A stretch of DNA of 64,000 bases from Antilocapra americana. Its lineage: Eukaryota > Chordata > Mammalia > Artiodactyla > Antilocapridae. Shown here piece by piece: positions 24,610 to 36,089 of the stretch. The position numbers and the translations under genes are program-made. The notes beneath the pieces are model-generated. The model was given only the letters and a program-made list of their open reading frames with translations, was not told the DNA's origin and did not search any database. The DNA is taken from assembly GCA_007570785.1 (NCBI GenBank), contig ML662449.1:14716491-14780490 (forward strand), in the 5' to 3' direction. The stretch's first letter is position 1. Each line of letters begins with the position of its first letter.

Positions 24610-24830
24610 ATAGACAGTAACTCCATTTGTAAGAATTTATCCTAAGAGAATAAGTGAAACAGTACACAGACATATGTATCAGGGTCTTTGTTACAGTGTT
24701 GCTTACGAGGGGAAAGTTGGAGACAATTTATTAATAAATGTTCACCAGCTGAGTTCAGTTTAATGAAATTACTGTGAAACCTATACAATGCAATGCCATG
24801 TTAAGGACAATAAAAGCATTATGTATCTAT
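24610..24830 (+). mobile_element. Degraded L1/HAL1-like fragment
   Basis: 'catttgtaagaatttatcct', 'ttacagtgttgcttacgagg' and 'tacaatgcaatgccatgtta' look like decayed forward ORF2 3'-end text. A Bov-tA interrupts it at 24,831. Confidence 0.4.
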
Positions 24831-25039
24831 TGTTGTTGTTTAATCGCTGTCATATCTGACTCTCTTGTGACCCCATGTACTGTAGCCTGCCAGGTTCCTC
24901 TGTCCATGGAATTCCCCAGGCAAGAATACTGGAGTGAGTTGCGATTTCCTACTCCTGGAGATCTTACTGACCCAGGGATCAAACCCAAGTCCCTAGCATG
25001 GGCAAGTGATTCTTTAACACTGAGCCACCAGGAAGCCTG
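24831..25039 (-). mobile_element. Bov-tA SINE with 12-bp TSD
   Basis: Reverse Bov-tA, ending in the head complement 'gagccaccaggaagcc'. Perfect TSD TTATGTATCTAT at 24,819-24,830 and 25,040-25,051. Confidence 0.95.
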
Positions 25040-25412
25040 TTATGTATCTATATATTTTAATAAAAATATACTTATTTAAACATTTTAGTCCTATTTTGAT
25101 AAAAATATCCATCTTATTAGAAGAATGCAAGGACACGTGCTTACCTGTTGATAGTGCCTCTGAATGGGTATTGGATAATGGTCAATATTTCGCTTCTTAT
25201 TTCTCTGTGTAAACAAAAAAGTTATTATTACAATATTGCAAATAGGTTAAAAAAAACCAATTGTACAAATACAGGGAGAGATTTGGCAGCAGGAAAGGTG
25301 AAAAAAACCTAGATATATTTTCATTAAGTGTAGTTTAGAGTTGCCAAATATTATCACTACATTAATTGGAGTACATTGTTTAGAACAAAAGGGAACATAA
25401 TTTTATACTCCC

Positions 25413-25531
25413 AGATCTCCTGGAGAAGGGAATGGCTACTCACTCCAGTATTCTGGCCTGGAGAATTCCATGGACTGTGTAGTCCGTGGAGTTGCAAAGA
25501 GTCGGACATGACTGAGTGACTTATACTTCAC
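25413..25531 (+). mobile_element. 5'-truncated Bov-tA SINE
   Basis: Only the Bov-A half is present: 'ctggagaagggaatggctac', 'cctggagaattccatggact', 'gacatgactgagtgactta'. Confidence 0.9.
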
Positions 25532-25739
25532 TAGATAGGCTTAATTCTCAATCAGAATTCTGTACAGACCTGAAATCATATTACATGCGAAAGAGGTACA
25601 AGAGCCCTGGATGTTCTGGGCCAAAGAAAAGTCAGTCACAATAGAAACCAGACTTCCACTTTCAAAGATAGGCAGGAGTATGATGAATAAGTGAGATTAA
25701 ACCTGATTGTAGTGTTTCAAGTAGATAGGGTCAGACAAG

Positions 25740-25960
25740 AACCATCTGCATCAGAATTACCTCAGGTATTCATTAAAATAGTTGATTTCTGGCCCCAGCT
25801 CAGGCCAACAGAATCAGAATCTCTGGGAAACAGGCAAAGAATGTTTCTTCTCCCCACCCTTCCACACCCCCCCCCCCCCCCCCCCCCCCGCCAAAAGCAA
25901 GGCACTCTTTAAGATCTCTTCTCATAAGAACCAAAGTTCAAGAATTACTGCAAATAATTT
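25740..25960 (-). mobile_element. MER5-type hAT relic carrying a poly-C tract
   Basis: 'catcagaattacctcagg', 'tcattaaaatagttgattt' and 'ggccaacagaatcagaatct' match the reverse complement of a MER5-like hAT element. The poly-C run interrupts its right half. Confidence 0.6.
25867..25888. repeat. Homopolymer (C)22
   Basis: Twenty-two consecutive C. The true length is uncertain because such tracts are error-prone in sequencing. Confidence 0.9.
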
Positions 25961-26024
25961 GAGAGTAACTCACCAGACAGCATAAATTCTGATGCACTTT
26001 TTTTCTCTCTCTCTCTCAAATAAT

Positions 26025-26210
26025 AGATCATTTAATTCTGTGCTTAGTGTGAGTCAAACACCACTTTGCACATTTCATCTGTATTAATTCCATCTAATCC
26101 TTCCAATCCTGAAGTAGGTACTATAATTAATCCTCATTGTATAGCTAAAAAGAGGCAGGGAAAGATTAAGTAACATGATCAAGGACACAAAGTGGTGGTT
26201 ACACAAAAAA
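26025..26210 (-). repeat. MIR SINE
   Basis: 'catttcatctgtattaattc', 'gaagtaggtactataattaa' and 'gattaagtaacatgatcaag' are reverse MIR words. Confidence 0.75.
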
Positions 26211-26615
26211 TTCTTAGATGGAATGAAAGTTCTCTGCTCTGTGGCATTCCGACCATAAATTAAGGATCAAATCCTGTGAATCCAGCTAGGCGACAGTGCA
26301 GAGGTTTCAGAGCACTGGTTTTCAGACTAGAGTGCACTTCCTGAGTTACATGGACACTTTCCAGAAGACCACAGCATGGAGTCAATTTCTCCATCTTCAA
26401 CTGCGGTTCACCTAGGGGTGTATGGGTAACAAAGTGACAGTTCTAATTATTGGTTTTGGGGAAGTCTCCTTTAGGATTAGGTAAATCACTCCATTCTTTT
26501 TAGGATCTTTCTTCCCTGCTATACATATTTTATTGAAATGTCAGGCTCTGGCCTATGGTATCCTTCAAAGATACTCTAAGTTGGGTTTCAGACTGCTGTC
26601 GTGAACCCGATATTA

Positions 26616-26939
26616 AAATTTTATTTATTTATTTTTGGCTGCGCTGGGCCTTTGTTGCTGCGCAGGCTTTTCTGTAGTTGCAGCAAGTGGGGGCTACTGT
26701 CCAGTTGCGGTGCATGGGCTTCTCATTGCGGTGGCTTCTCTTTTGCGGAGCCTGGGCTCTAGGGCACTTGGGCGTCAGTAGTTACCACACCCTGGCTCTA
26801 AAGCACAGCCTCAATAGATGTGGTGCATGGGCTTAGTTGCTCCGTGGCATGTGGGACCCTCCAGGATCAGGGATTGAACAAAGCTGTCTCTTCTGCATTG
26901 GCAGGGAGAGTCTTTCCCACTGAGCCACCAGGAAAGCCT
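26616..26939 (-). mobile_element. Full-length CHR-type SINE
   Basis: The most complete long CHR copy in the window: 'tttttggctgcgctgggcc', 'gcttctcattgcggtggc', 'ttagttgctccgtggcatg' and 'gagccaccaggaaagcc'. Several CpGs are retained. Confidence 0.95.
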
Positions 26940-26979
26940 TAATCCAGATATTATAATTAAATAAATTACACAGATATTT

Positions 26980-27854
26980 CGGTTTTTTAGTGCATCTACA
27001 AGATATGTTTAGGGAATTCTCTGGTGGTCCAGTGGTTAGAACTCTGCACGCTCACTGTCAAAGGTCTGGTTTCAATCCCTGGTTGGCGAAATTCAGCAAG
27101 CCATGTGGTGCAGCCAAAAAAAAAAGTATGTCTACAGCATACTGTAGTGTGCAAAATCACTGTCTTTAAAAATGTACATACCTTAATTAAAAAATATTTC
27201 ACTGCTAAAAATAATAGTTTATTGTTGGGAAAAAATGCTGAGCATTCAGTGAGTGGTATTCTTTTTTCTGGTGGAGTCTTGTCTTGATGTTGATGGCTGC
27301 TGACTGCTCTATCAGGTTGGTGGTTGCTCAAGGTTGGGGCAGCTGTGGCAATTTCTTAAAATAAGACAGCAGTGAAGTTTGCCACATGGATCAACTCTTC
27401 ATTTCATGAATAATTTCTCTGTAGCACATAATGCTGTTTGACAGCATTTTACCACAGGAGAACTTCTTTCAAAACTGGCGTTAATCCTCTCAAACCTGGC
27501 TGCTGTTTAATAAACTCAGTTTACATAATATCCTAATATTCTAAATCCTTTGTCATTTTAACAATTGGTTGTCTGCCACTTTACATGTGTGCTGTTTGTG
27601 ACACCCCAAAACAATTACAATAGCAACATCAAAGATCACTGATCACAGATCACTGTAACAAATACAATAACACTAATGAAAAAGTATGGAATATTTCGAG
27701 AATTTCTACAATGTGACAGAAACATGAAGTGAGCAAGTGGCACTGGAACAATGTTGCTGATAGATGTGCTCTGCAGGGTTGCCACAAATCTTCAATTCAT
27801 AAAAAATGGCAGTTATCTCGGAAGCTCAACAAAACTGAGATATGCTTGCATGTA
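26980..27854 (-). mobile_element. Tigger1 DNA transposon, internally deleted
   Basis: Two Tigger1 segments are joined by a large internal deletion. The left part runs to about 27,590 ('gttgatggctgctgactg', 'gtgaagtttgccacatgg', 'gacagcattttaccacagg'). The right part ends at the terminal repeat ('aacaattacaatagcaaca', 'gatcactgatcacagatcac', 'tgcagggttgccacaaatc', 'tatgcttgcatgta'). The pogo-like transposase frame would read on the minus strand, but almost all of it is missing. A CHR-1 SINE sits at 27,012. Confidence 0.85.
27012..27125 (+). mobile_element. CHR-1-type SINE inside Tigger1
   Basis: Forward element 'gggaattctctggtggtcc' ending in a poly-A at 27,116-27,125. The flanks repeat TATGTtTA / TATGTcTA. 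Confidence 0.92.
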
Positions 27855-28116
27855 GATTGATCTGGTCAGAGTGACTTGTCCCTGACCAACAACAGTCAAG
27901 AAATGAATAGCTTTTGAGAGAATGACCTTGTAGGCAAAGAAAGCCTCAAACACACCAAAATGGCTCATCTCCACCCCATATTTAAAGGTAAATTTCTTAG
28001 ACGTGTAATTGGCTAGAAGGAAAATCATATCTGAATAGAAAAAGCAGTGTATTTACTGGTGATGGTGTTTCTTTTTAATTTGGGGAGGGGATTATTGGAT
28101 ACAATAAATAAAATCA

Positions 28117-28272
28117 GGACTTCCCTGGTGGTCCAGTGACTAAGACTCTGTAGTCCAGTGCAGGGGGCCAAAGTTCTATCACTGATCAGGGAACTAGATC
28201 CCACATACCACAACTAAAGATCCTGAATTCTGCAACTAAGACCCAGCATAGTCAAATAAATAAATATTCAAA
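28117..28272 (+). mobile_element. CHR-type SINE with 10-bp TSD
   Basis: Forward SINE 'gacttccctggtggtccag' ... 'aagacccagcatagtcaaat', bounded by AATAAAATCA at 28,107-28,116 and 28,273-28,282. Confidence 0.93.
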
Positions 28273-28627
28273 AATAAAATCAAAGTTAAATATTTTTATA
28301 GAATTTCTTAAAGGTAAGGTATAAATAAATCAAGACGGTAATTCTAACTTATTTGTCAAATTATATAATTATTTAAATTATATCTTTATTCAAATTATAG
28401 TCAATTCTTGTCTTATTTTATCTTATTAAATGTTTTATTTCCTACTCATTAAATAAAATTATCAGCTAGTTACTAGGTCAGTTAGAATTTAGCAATATAT
28501 AGTTTTGTTTCACACAAGAGGAATTTGACCATGATCTGCCAAAATAAATGTATTTATTTTTGATTTTTGCATGTGTTCTTAATAGTCTGCAAAATCCAGT
28601 GCCAAAATTTGCTACATGTCAACATAT

Positions 28628-28735
28628 ATAGTAGTCTCCCCAATCCACCATTTTGCTTTCTGCAGTTTCAGTTGCCTGGAGTCAACTCTGATCCAGAAAC
28701 ATTTAAGTATAAAATAAATAGAAATAAATAATTTT
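28628..28735 (+). mobile_element. Tigger-like MER fragment
   Basis: 'tagtctccccaatccacc' and 'ctgcagtttcagttgcctgg' resemble the terminal part of a Tigger-derived MER element ('cgcggtttcagttacccgcg' type). Only about 100 bp are left. Confidence 0.45.
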
Positions 28736-28974
28736 GCCTTTTATTTCAGGAAAAAACCCAAAAGTCATCTGATGGGAACTCCCTTGACTCCTGATCATCA
28801 AATGTACACATGTGGGTACCCATCCTTTTCTTCCTTCCTATTATCAAAGGTCAGTCTTTCCCTCTGTGCAATAGTACTGATTCCATCTCCTCTTACCTTC
28901 TTAGAAAACTTTTAGCAACAACTCTGCCTTTTCTGTCCTAGTATCAACATCTTCTGTCTGTGGGGCAAGTTACT

Positions 28975-29110
28975 TAACCTCCCGGTGCCTTATTATTCTC
29001 TTCTGGGAAACAGGGAGAATAGAACATTCCATACAAGGTGGCTGGGAGAATTAAAGGAGCGCTGAAAACTGTCTGTCACATAGCATGTACAATGAAATTT
29101 ACTTATGGTT
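28975..29110 (+). repeat. MIR SINE
   Basis: 'gggcaagttacttaacctcc', 'gtgccttattattctcttc' and 'agaattaaaggagcgctga' follow the forward MIR consensus. Confidence 0.75.
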
Positions 29111-29978
29111 TTCATGTTTCCATTAGCATTTATACATATTAGTTTTCTTTCTCATCTGGTTACCCCACCTTCTCTTTAGAGTCCCAAGTCTTAAAATAGT
29201 TTTATATTTTAAAAGTTTCTATTATAAATGGTCTTCTCTATACTGTAATAAGGCTTCAGCATCTAGAGTTCCTCCTCCCATGACCTCCATGCACTAAATC
29301 TAATAAATCTAATGAATATTGGATAGATCTCATTTTAGTTGACTTTGTAGCCCTCAACAAGTGTAATTTTCATCCTTTTTGAGTTCTATTCCCTTGGCTT
29401 AAATGGTACCAAAATCCCTCCTCCTTCTCCCACCATATTCTTTCAAGTCTTTGGGGCATCCTCTCTTCTACCCAAATTTTAGATGTTAAGAGTTCTTCGA
29501 GGCTCTCTCTTCCAGGTATTCCCTCTCCCTGTACGATCCCATTGCTTCATTTAATACTTGCAGCAGATACTGTAAACTCAGTACTCACTGCCAGCTAGCT
29601 TTTCCTTCTTCCATCATGCAGGCTGTAAAGTGAAATACTGGATTTTCAAGCTTTCTTTGAGGCTTAAAGGCCATGAGACAGAGTTTTGGGTAGTGAGACC
29701 AAATGTAAAGTTAGGATTCCTGGAAAGTTTTTGCTTTCCTGATAAGAGAAGAGTTGAGGGAACTGGTTTTTTCCTACTTCTTCATGCTTGAAACTTATAA
29801 TGCTAAATATCCAGCAGTTTTCTTTTCTCCATAAGGCAAAGAGCCAGCATACTAAGAATTGCTTTCATATTAACACTTCCAGCCCAGAATGTTCTTCTGT
29901 GCTTTAGATTCAAACAACTGTCTAATTAACAACTCCTTTTGGTGACCTCTCAGGTACCTCAGGCTGAGCACTTCTAAG
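29111..29978. other. Old diverged sequence, unassigned
   Basis: Pyrimidine-rich sequence that may include decayed L2 DNA in the first half. No gene seen. Confidence 0.35.
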
Positions 29979-29989
29979 ATAGCACCTGT

Positions 29990-30283
29990 GAGCTTCCCTG
30001 GTGGCTCAGTGGTTAAGAATCCGCCTGCCAATGCAGGGGACATGAGTTCAATCCCTGGTCTGGGAAGATCCCATATGCCTCCGGGCAACTAAGCCCATAT
30101 GCCATAGTTACTGAGCCCTGTGTTCTAGAGTCTGCACTTTGAAACAAGAGAAGCCACCGCAACGAGAAGTTTGTGCACTGCAACAAAGAGTAGCCTCTGC
30201 TCATGCCAACTAGAGAAAGCCTATTAGCATCAACAAAGACCCAGCGCAGCAAAAAATACATCTAAAAAAAAAAAACAAAAAAC
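29990..30283 (+). mobile_element. CHR-type SINE with 11-bp TSD
   Basis: Forward element with poly-A end. TSD ATAGCACCTGT at 29,979 and ATAGTACCTGT at 30,284 (one mismatch). Confidence 0.94.
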
Positions 30284-30299
30284 ATAGTACCTGTCACTA

Positions 30300-30855
30300 C
30301 TGACTATACTTCCCTCTGGCCCTCCTTTAAATGATCCCTATCTTGGTCAATGGTACAGCACCACCGTTTACCCACTTGTGCAAATCACAAATTTGGAGAC
30401 AGCTCTAATACTATCTTCTCTCCCATACCCATCAACCAAGTATTTATTTTTGGCTATGTTGGGTCTTAGTTCTGGCACTTGGGATCTTGTTGAGGTATGT
30501 AGGCTTTGTAGCTGTGGTGTGCAAGCTTAGTTGCCCATGGCATGTGGAATCCTAGTTCCCTGACTAGGGATCCAACCCTCGAGCCCTGCATTGGAAATCG
30601 GATTCTTAACCACTGGACCACCCAGGAAGTCCCTCAACCAGTCTTGTGTTTGTGTTTTTCTTTCTGCCTCTAAAATAATCTTAGAATGGGCTCTCTATTT
30701 TTTTTCTTTTACTTTTCTCCAAACTATCATCTTTCTGGATTAATATTAATAATCCTCAGTTGTCCCTATCTCCAATCTGTTCTCTACAGATTAGTCAGAG
30801 TATTTTAAAATACAACCTGATTGTCTTGCTTCCACACTTAGAAGCTTTCCATTGC
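30300..30855 (+). mobile_element. L2-like relic split by a CHR SINE
   Basis: 'tctctcccatacccatcaac' and, after the SINE, 'ccaatctgttctctacagat', 'gtcagagtattttaaaatac' and 'agaagctttccattgctttt' follow a forward L2-type consensus. Confidence 0.4.
30443..30634 (-). mobile_element. CHR-type SINE
   Basis: Reverse SINE 'atttttggctatgttggg' ... 'ccacccaggaagtccc'. The flanks read TCAACCAA / TCAACCAG. Confidence 0.9.
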
Positions 30856-30856
30856 T

Positions 30857-31092
30857 TTTGGGAAGATCCGCTGGAGAAGGGATAGGCTACCCACTCCAGT
30901 ATTCTCGGGCTTCCCTGGTGGCTCAACTGGTAACGAATCTGCCCACAATGTGGGAGACCTAGGTTCAATCCCTGGGTTGGGAAGATCCCCTGGAGAAGGG
31001 AATGGCTACCCACTCCAGTATTGAGGCCCAGAGAATTCTATACAGTCCATGGGGTCACAAAGAGTTGGACATGACTGAGCAACTTTTAGTTT
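30857..31092 (+). mobile_element. Dimeric Bov-tA SINE, 5'-truncated
   Basis: Begins inside the first unit ('ggctacccactccagtattc') and passes directly into a second head ('gggcttccctggtggctcaa') plus a complete body. It has the same dimer junction as the copies at 20,337 and 40,488. Confidence 0.9.
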
Positions 31093-32185
31093 CACACAAT
31101 TTTTAATGACAGCATTGTGCCACAAAACTCCAATAGTGGCCTTAGGGTTTAATTTTTTGTTGTATCATCAAATGTCTTATATAGTAACAAGTAGTTGCTA
31201 GCACTCATTCAGCTGCTCAACAATGCCACCAGGGACCCAGACCTTTTCTCTTTCTACTCTGTCATTTTCAATGCCTTGGCTTTTGCTTTTTGCCTATAGA
31301 TTTGTTTTGAAATCAGGGCTGCTTCTCCAGATACTGTTCCTGTACTCAAGGCAGACAGAAAAGGGAAGTGGGGCATATAAGATACTGAGAATGCTCTGCC
31401 ATATTCCCTAGATCTTATCACTTCATGCACAGAGGCCAAACTCCCAACTGCCAGCACCTGCATTTCTATGTCTGAGGCTGTTCTCTGCCTACCTGAGCAA
31501 AGCCAAGCCACCTCTCCCTCCTAACAACAGTGACTAGAGGGAGAAGATACAAATACTCAGCTTCCTTGTCCCTCGGGTAGAATGATTTTAAGACATGTTT
31601 TATACTGGTTTGTGGTTTCCCAGTGGAATCAGGCTCCAGTTACCCTTGGGAGTAAAGAGCTTAATGTTAATAATTAATTCTTTACTGATTACTATCCCCT
31701 CTCCCAAATTTCCTTCTCACTTTTCAGTATCCTGTGTTTCTTGGGATGACACCAAAATAAATTCTCTCCATTTGTGTCCTTGTTTCAGGGCCTGCTTTTG
31801 GGGGAATCCAATCCAAGACAGGACATCACCATCTTTCCTTCTTCTTGTTTTTAAAGCAGACAGTTAGTGCTGTGGTGTAAAGTTGGTGCTATGGTGGCCA
31901 TCTTACAACTAGATTACAAGCCAATATAGAGAAGTTAGAAAGAATCAAAGAGCTTGGGTCCATACTCTTGACCCACTGTATCAGCCCTGAACTAGCTACT
32001 GTTGTCTGTTACAAGAGGAAAACAAGCCCTATTTGTTTAAACCATTTATTCTGAAAAAAATTTTACTTGCAATCTAATGTATCCTGATACAAATAAACAG
32101 TAATAAAATAATTATAGGAAGAGCTACAGTGGGAATAGTGCTGTGATAAAATATTACAGAGGAGTTTTTTAGATGGTGTGTAGGT
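31093..32185. other. Intergenic sequence, one possible L1M-type end
   Basis: 'cttgtttcagggcctgcttt' and 'gggggaatccaatccaagac' near 31,780-31,815 recall the end of an old interspersed repeat. The rest is unassigned, with no coding exon. Confidence 0.35.
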
Positions 32186-32189
32186 TGAA

Positions 32190-32440
32190 ACCTCGAGGAT
32201 AAGAAGTTAGCCATTTCAGAATTAGAAAGCATGTCCTAGAAAGAAACATTCACCAAGAACCAGAGCAGGACATTTTTGTTAGAAAGCACACTAGTGTGGC
32301 TGGAATGTAGCAACAGTGATGTTAAAAACAGGATAGGTGGGGAAGGCCCAAGTAGAGTTTATTCTAAATGTAATAGGAAATACTGAAGAGATCTAGGTAG
32401 GGAGGTGATATAATCCAATTTATGATAGCAGTTTAAGAAC
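32190..32440 (-). mobile_element. L2-like relic
   Basis: 'agtgtggctggaatgtagca', 'tagagtttattctaaatgta' and 'gggaggtgatataatccaat' follow a reverse L2-type consensus ('shared with the relic at 30,300 in the opposite strand'). Confidence 0.45.
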
Positions 32441-33134
32441 CAAACAGCAGTTTGCTGAGTTAACTTACAAAGCACTGATCTAGGTGCTGTGGAAAGAAAA
32501 CAACAGCATACCTGCCTTCTAAGAATGGCCTTAAGTTCCAAAAAATGACAATGAGTGTGGGTGTGAGGGAGAAGAATAAATTTTGTAATAACTGTTTTTG
32601 GATAGTAATACCAGGCTTTAGCCCTAAACTCCAGAGACAGAAATCCTGTGTTCAATAACTGCAATAAGAATGCTAAGAAGAGCAAATAATTTACATGGCA
32701 ATATTAATTTTTCAAGGTGTTTATGTGGTCTGGCTTCCAGGCAAGTACCTAGGAATATACCACACATATACTACAAACTCAAGAATTAGAAATTTCAAAG
32801 TAGATTGTATAATTTTACTGAAAGCATAATTCTACCACTAGATGGTGACATGTATACAAAATATTGAAGACAGTTATCTTTATCAATCTAGCTGTAGAGG
32901 GTGTATGATTTCTTATTATTGATTTGAAAATTCAGATTTGCATGAGGAATTTAGGGGCTATTTTACCAGAGATTCAGCTTTATTCTTTTGGAATGTACAT
33001 CTTTCAAATATATTCAAAGGTCTCTGTTGATAACATTTAACAAGTCAGCAACAGAAGATTCCAGTTAGGAGGCAGGCAAATTTGTTTTATTGGCTCCTAC
33101 GCTTTTCTCTCTTAAGCAACTGAAGTGGATAAAG

Positions 33135-33460
33135 GGATGGTGAACTACAGCCCATAGGCCAAATCTGGCCATTTTCACATTTTTGTATGGACTGTAGGCT
33201 AAGAATGGTTTTTACATTTTTAAGTGGTTGGAAAAAAATCAAACAAAAATAGTATTTTGTAACACATGAAAATATGAATATCAATTTTCAGTGTCCATTA
33301 AAATAAAATTTTTATTGGAACACAGCCACACTTATTCCGTGGTATATCATCTATGGCTGCTTTTGTGCTAACAGAGTTGAATAGTTGTGGTGAGAGACTT
33401 GGACTGCCTGTGATGCCTAAAATATTTGGCTCATCACAGAAAAATTTGTTGAGCCCTAAA
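33135..33460. mobile_element. hAT-like DNA transposon relic
   Basis: A non-coding element of about 330 bp with recognisable ends: 'agggatggtgaactacagcc' at the left and 'aatttgttgagccct' at the right, roughly inverted. The interior has 'ggccaaatctggcc', 'tttttattggaacacagcc' and 'catctatggctgcttttgtg'. This is a common mammalian MITE; the subfamily is not certain. Confidence 0.7.
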
Positions 33461-33621
33461 GTGATGACTGAAGTGCCATGATCATTCATGACAATAAATC
33501 TCTAGACTCTCAAAAGCATTTTAAACTAAGCATCATTTCAAATAATTTCTTAAAGTAAAACAATTGGGTGGCAATTGTTAAGAAGCTATTTCTTTAGAGT
33601 GTGTCTTGTATACATACCGTG

Positions 33622-33836
33622 TGTGCTAAGATGCTTCAGTCATGTCCAACTCTTTGCAACCCCATGGACTGTAGCCTGCCAGGCTCCTCTGTCCATGGGA
33701 TTCTCCAGCCAAGAATACCAGAGTGGGTTGCCATTCCCTTCTTCAGGGTATCTTCCTGACTCAGGGATTGAACCCCCATCTCTTATGTCTCCTGCATTGC
33801 TGGGGAAGTTCTTTAGCACTAGCACCACCTGGGAGT
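33622..33836 (-). mobile_element. Bov-tA SINE
   Basis: Reverse full-length copy: 'gcttcagtcatgtccaactc', 'ggctcctctgtccatggga' and 'gattgaacccccatctctta'. Confidence 0.94.
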
Positions 33837-34261
33837 ATTACATCCTAGTACTTTGCCTTTATGGTACTAGTTGCCCTCATTTTCAAGAACTGTTATTGGT
33901 TCTCTTTGGTCTTAAAAACCATAGTGGACCAATATGAAAATAACTGTTATCAGTTAGCAATGTGTTTGGCTACAAGTAATGGAAATATAAGAGTGGCTTA
34001 AGGAAAAAGGGATTTATTTTTTCTTGCATAATCAGTCTAGGGGTGGAGAGCTGCTCAAAGATGCATCAGGGTCCTACACCTTATTATCAACTTTATGGTT
34101 GGCTTTTACCCAATTGTGGTTTCGTTGTTTACAACAATCACAAACTAGATGCTTTATTAGAGTATCAAGATCATGTTTCAGGCAGAAAGAAAGGGTTAAG
34201 GGGCAGGTCTGCTGAGTTTGTCCTTTTTAAATTAGGAACGGGAAATTCTTTCTCAAACACC

Positions 34262-34759
34262 TGTTACGAGTCCAAGCTCGCTCTGCTCGCCACAAGACAG
34301 GCCAATGAAAAGGAGATGAGGTGTTTAGGCAAGGACTTTATTTGGAGAGCCACGGGCTGATGGAGAAGATGGCAAACTAAAGTCTCAAATGACCATCTTG
34401 CCGGTCTGGATGCTAGGATCTTTCACAGATCAGAGATAGGGGGTAGGTGAAGACACAAAGTAAAAAGGCCATTAATCTTGCAAATACCTCCTAGAATGGC
34501 AAGGTCTGGGGCAGTGTATGTGTTAATCTCTTCCTTCCTGCCATCTACAGGTGGGCAGGGTTCTGAACAAAGGCACTTTAAGGGAAAGGCAGAGGGGCAA
34601 GATTCTCTGAAGCAGGCCTTTATGTATGATTAAGATAACAAAAGCAGAGAAAAGCAAGTCATCCAAACAGTTCCAGCGTGGAGTCAGGATTGGCTTTTCC
34701 TTGCAACAGACCTGCGCTGCAGATTTCTGCTTATATTTCATTGGCAAGAACTCAAAACA
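34262..34759 (-). mobile_element. Probable solo LTR of an endogenous retrovirus
   Basis: A 498-bp unit with TGTT...AACA ends. Read on the minus strand it has a polyadenylation hexamer AATAAA (complement of 34,338-34,343) about 80 bp before the 3' end and a CG-containing U5-like end (GGCGAGCAGAGCGAGCTTGG region). No gag, pol or env sequence lies next to it, and no primer-binding site or matching target duplication is visible, so the limits and class are provisional. Confidence 0.6.
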
Positions 34760-34794
34760 ATATGGGTAATCCTAAAAAAACGATGACATGATGT

Positions 34795-34920
34795 TTAAAA
34801 TTTATTTTATATTTGCTGATTAACAACGTTGTATTAGTTTCAGGTGTGATTCAATTATACATATACATGTATTTATTATCTTTCAAATTCTTTCCCCCAC
34901 ATATGTTATTACAGAATACT
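34795..34920 (-). mobile_element. Artiodactyl L1 3' tail fragment
   Basis: 'aacaacgttgtattagtttc', 'aggtgtgattcaattataca' and 'ttattacagaatactgagca' match the reverse complement of the artiodactyl L1 3' end. Confidence 0.75.
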
Positions 34921-35639
34921 GAGCAGTGTTCATGACATTTTAAAGCAAACACCAAGAATCCCTAGGGCTTTCCTTTCGCGTATCAAGCTTCCCGAGTCTC
35001 AGCTGCCACTAGTAAAACAAACTAGGGTTTGCTAAGTTTCCCTGTGAGAAGAGAAGAGGGGTCGGTGGGAATGGATGTTGGATGGACAATGGCTGCTACT
35101 GGATCCAAAGTCTGCAGAAATCCGTTTTGTGGGAAAGCTGGGAAGAAGAGAAGACAATGACAAAATAGTTACAGCTCCTAAGGATCACCTGCTCGGATGG
35201 AACAACTCCAAACAGGTTTAACAGAAACTTTACAGCATCAACTTAAAGAGGCAGAAAGGCAAAGACAACCGGCAAGGTGATCCTTAAGTGAAGGGATGGT
35301 GTGATCTAACGTCGACAAAATCTGTAAAAGAACTCCCACAAGGCCTCCAAAGCTCTCTGGCCACAGATCTCAAAGATGCTACTATGTAACTGGACTTCTC
35401 AGTCATATCTCTAAAGCAACGTACTGGATATAGAAATCAGTGGACAGTATCAGTGCAGGCGAGGAAGATTTTCCCCAAGCTAGCTAGTTGTTTCAACAAC
35501 AAACTTCAGCTGAGTGGCCCTTTCCTTCCACCTGTTCTTCATTCTCAGCTCTCCGACTTAATTCCCGTATTATTTGCTCTTAGCGGGGAAGCAAACTACG
35601 CTATTTCAGGTGAAGGCTCTCAGGGTAATTCGTAGGGGG
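34921..35639. other. Promoter-proximal upstream DNA
   Basis: GC content rises towards the CpG island. No repeat or exon was recognised. It could hold upstream regulatory elements, but no specific site is convincing. Confidence 0.4.
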
Positions 35640-36079
35640 CCCTCTGGCGGAAAAAGGAGATGCCCTGGGACACTTCACTCCGCCATTTCTAGTCACGTCA
35701 GTGTATCACTGCTCCAGGACAGAAGAACTGTACAGAGTAGAGGCGGGCGAACAACACGCCCGCAGATTAAGCCAGCCCTGGGCTGTTCCATTCTTCCAAA
35801 ACCCCGCGGGGAGAGGGCTGCGCGTCCCCTCCCGGGCTGCGGCGTCGCTCCAGCCGGCTCCCCCGAACCCCAGCCTCCCGCAACCCCACAGGCCTGAGTT
35901 CGGGTGATGAGGACGGGGACAAATGAGTACCAAGTTCCCCTGGGGGACCCAGAATTAAAAATGGCGAAGCGCAGGGGCGGGGGACACGGCGGCGAGAGTG
36001 ACCCGGCGCTTCCTGGGCCACGGGGCCCGCGGAGCGGCCTCGGTGGGCGACGCCGCGCAAACGCGCCCCGCTCGGAGTT

Positions 36080-36089
36080 CCGCCATCTT
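36080..36089 (-). promoter_or_regulatory. YY1-type motif AAGATGGCGG
   Basis: The reverse complement reads AAGATGGCGG, a full match to the YY1 core context. It lies about 690 bp upstream of the USP34 ATG. Confidence 0.6.

Noticed and set aside
33575..33937. 120-codon plus-strand frame
   Set aside because: The central part is translated Bov-tA (reverse orientation), with chance extensions on both sides.
34262..34759. A full endogenous provirus around the LTR
   Set aside because: No gag, pol or env-like frame, primer-binding site or second LTR is visible within several kilobases on either side.
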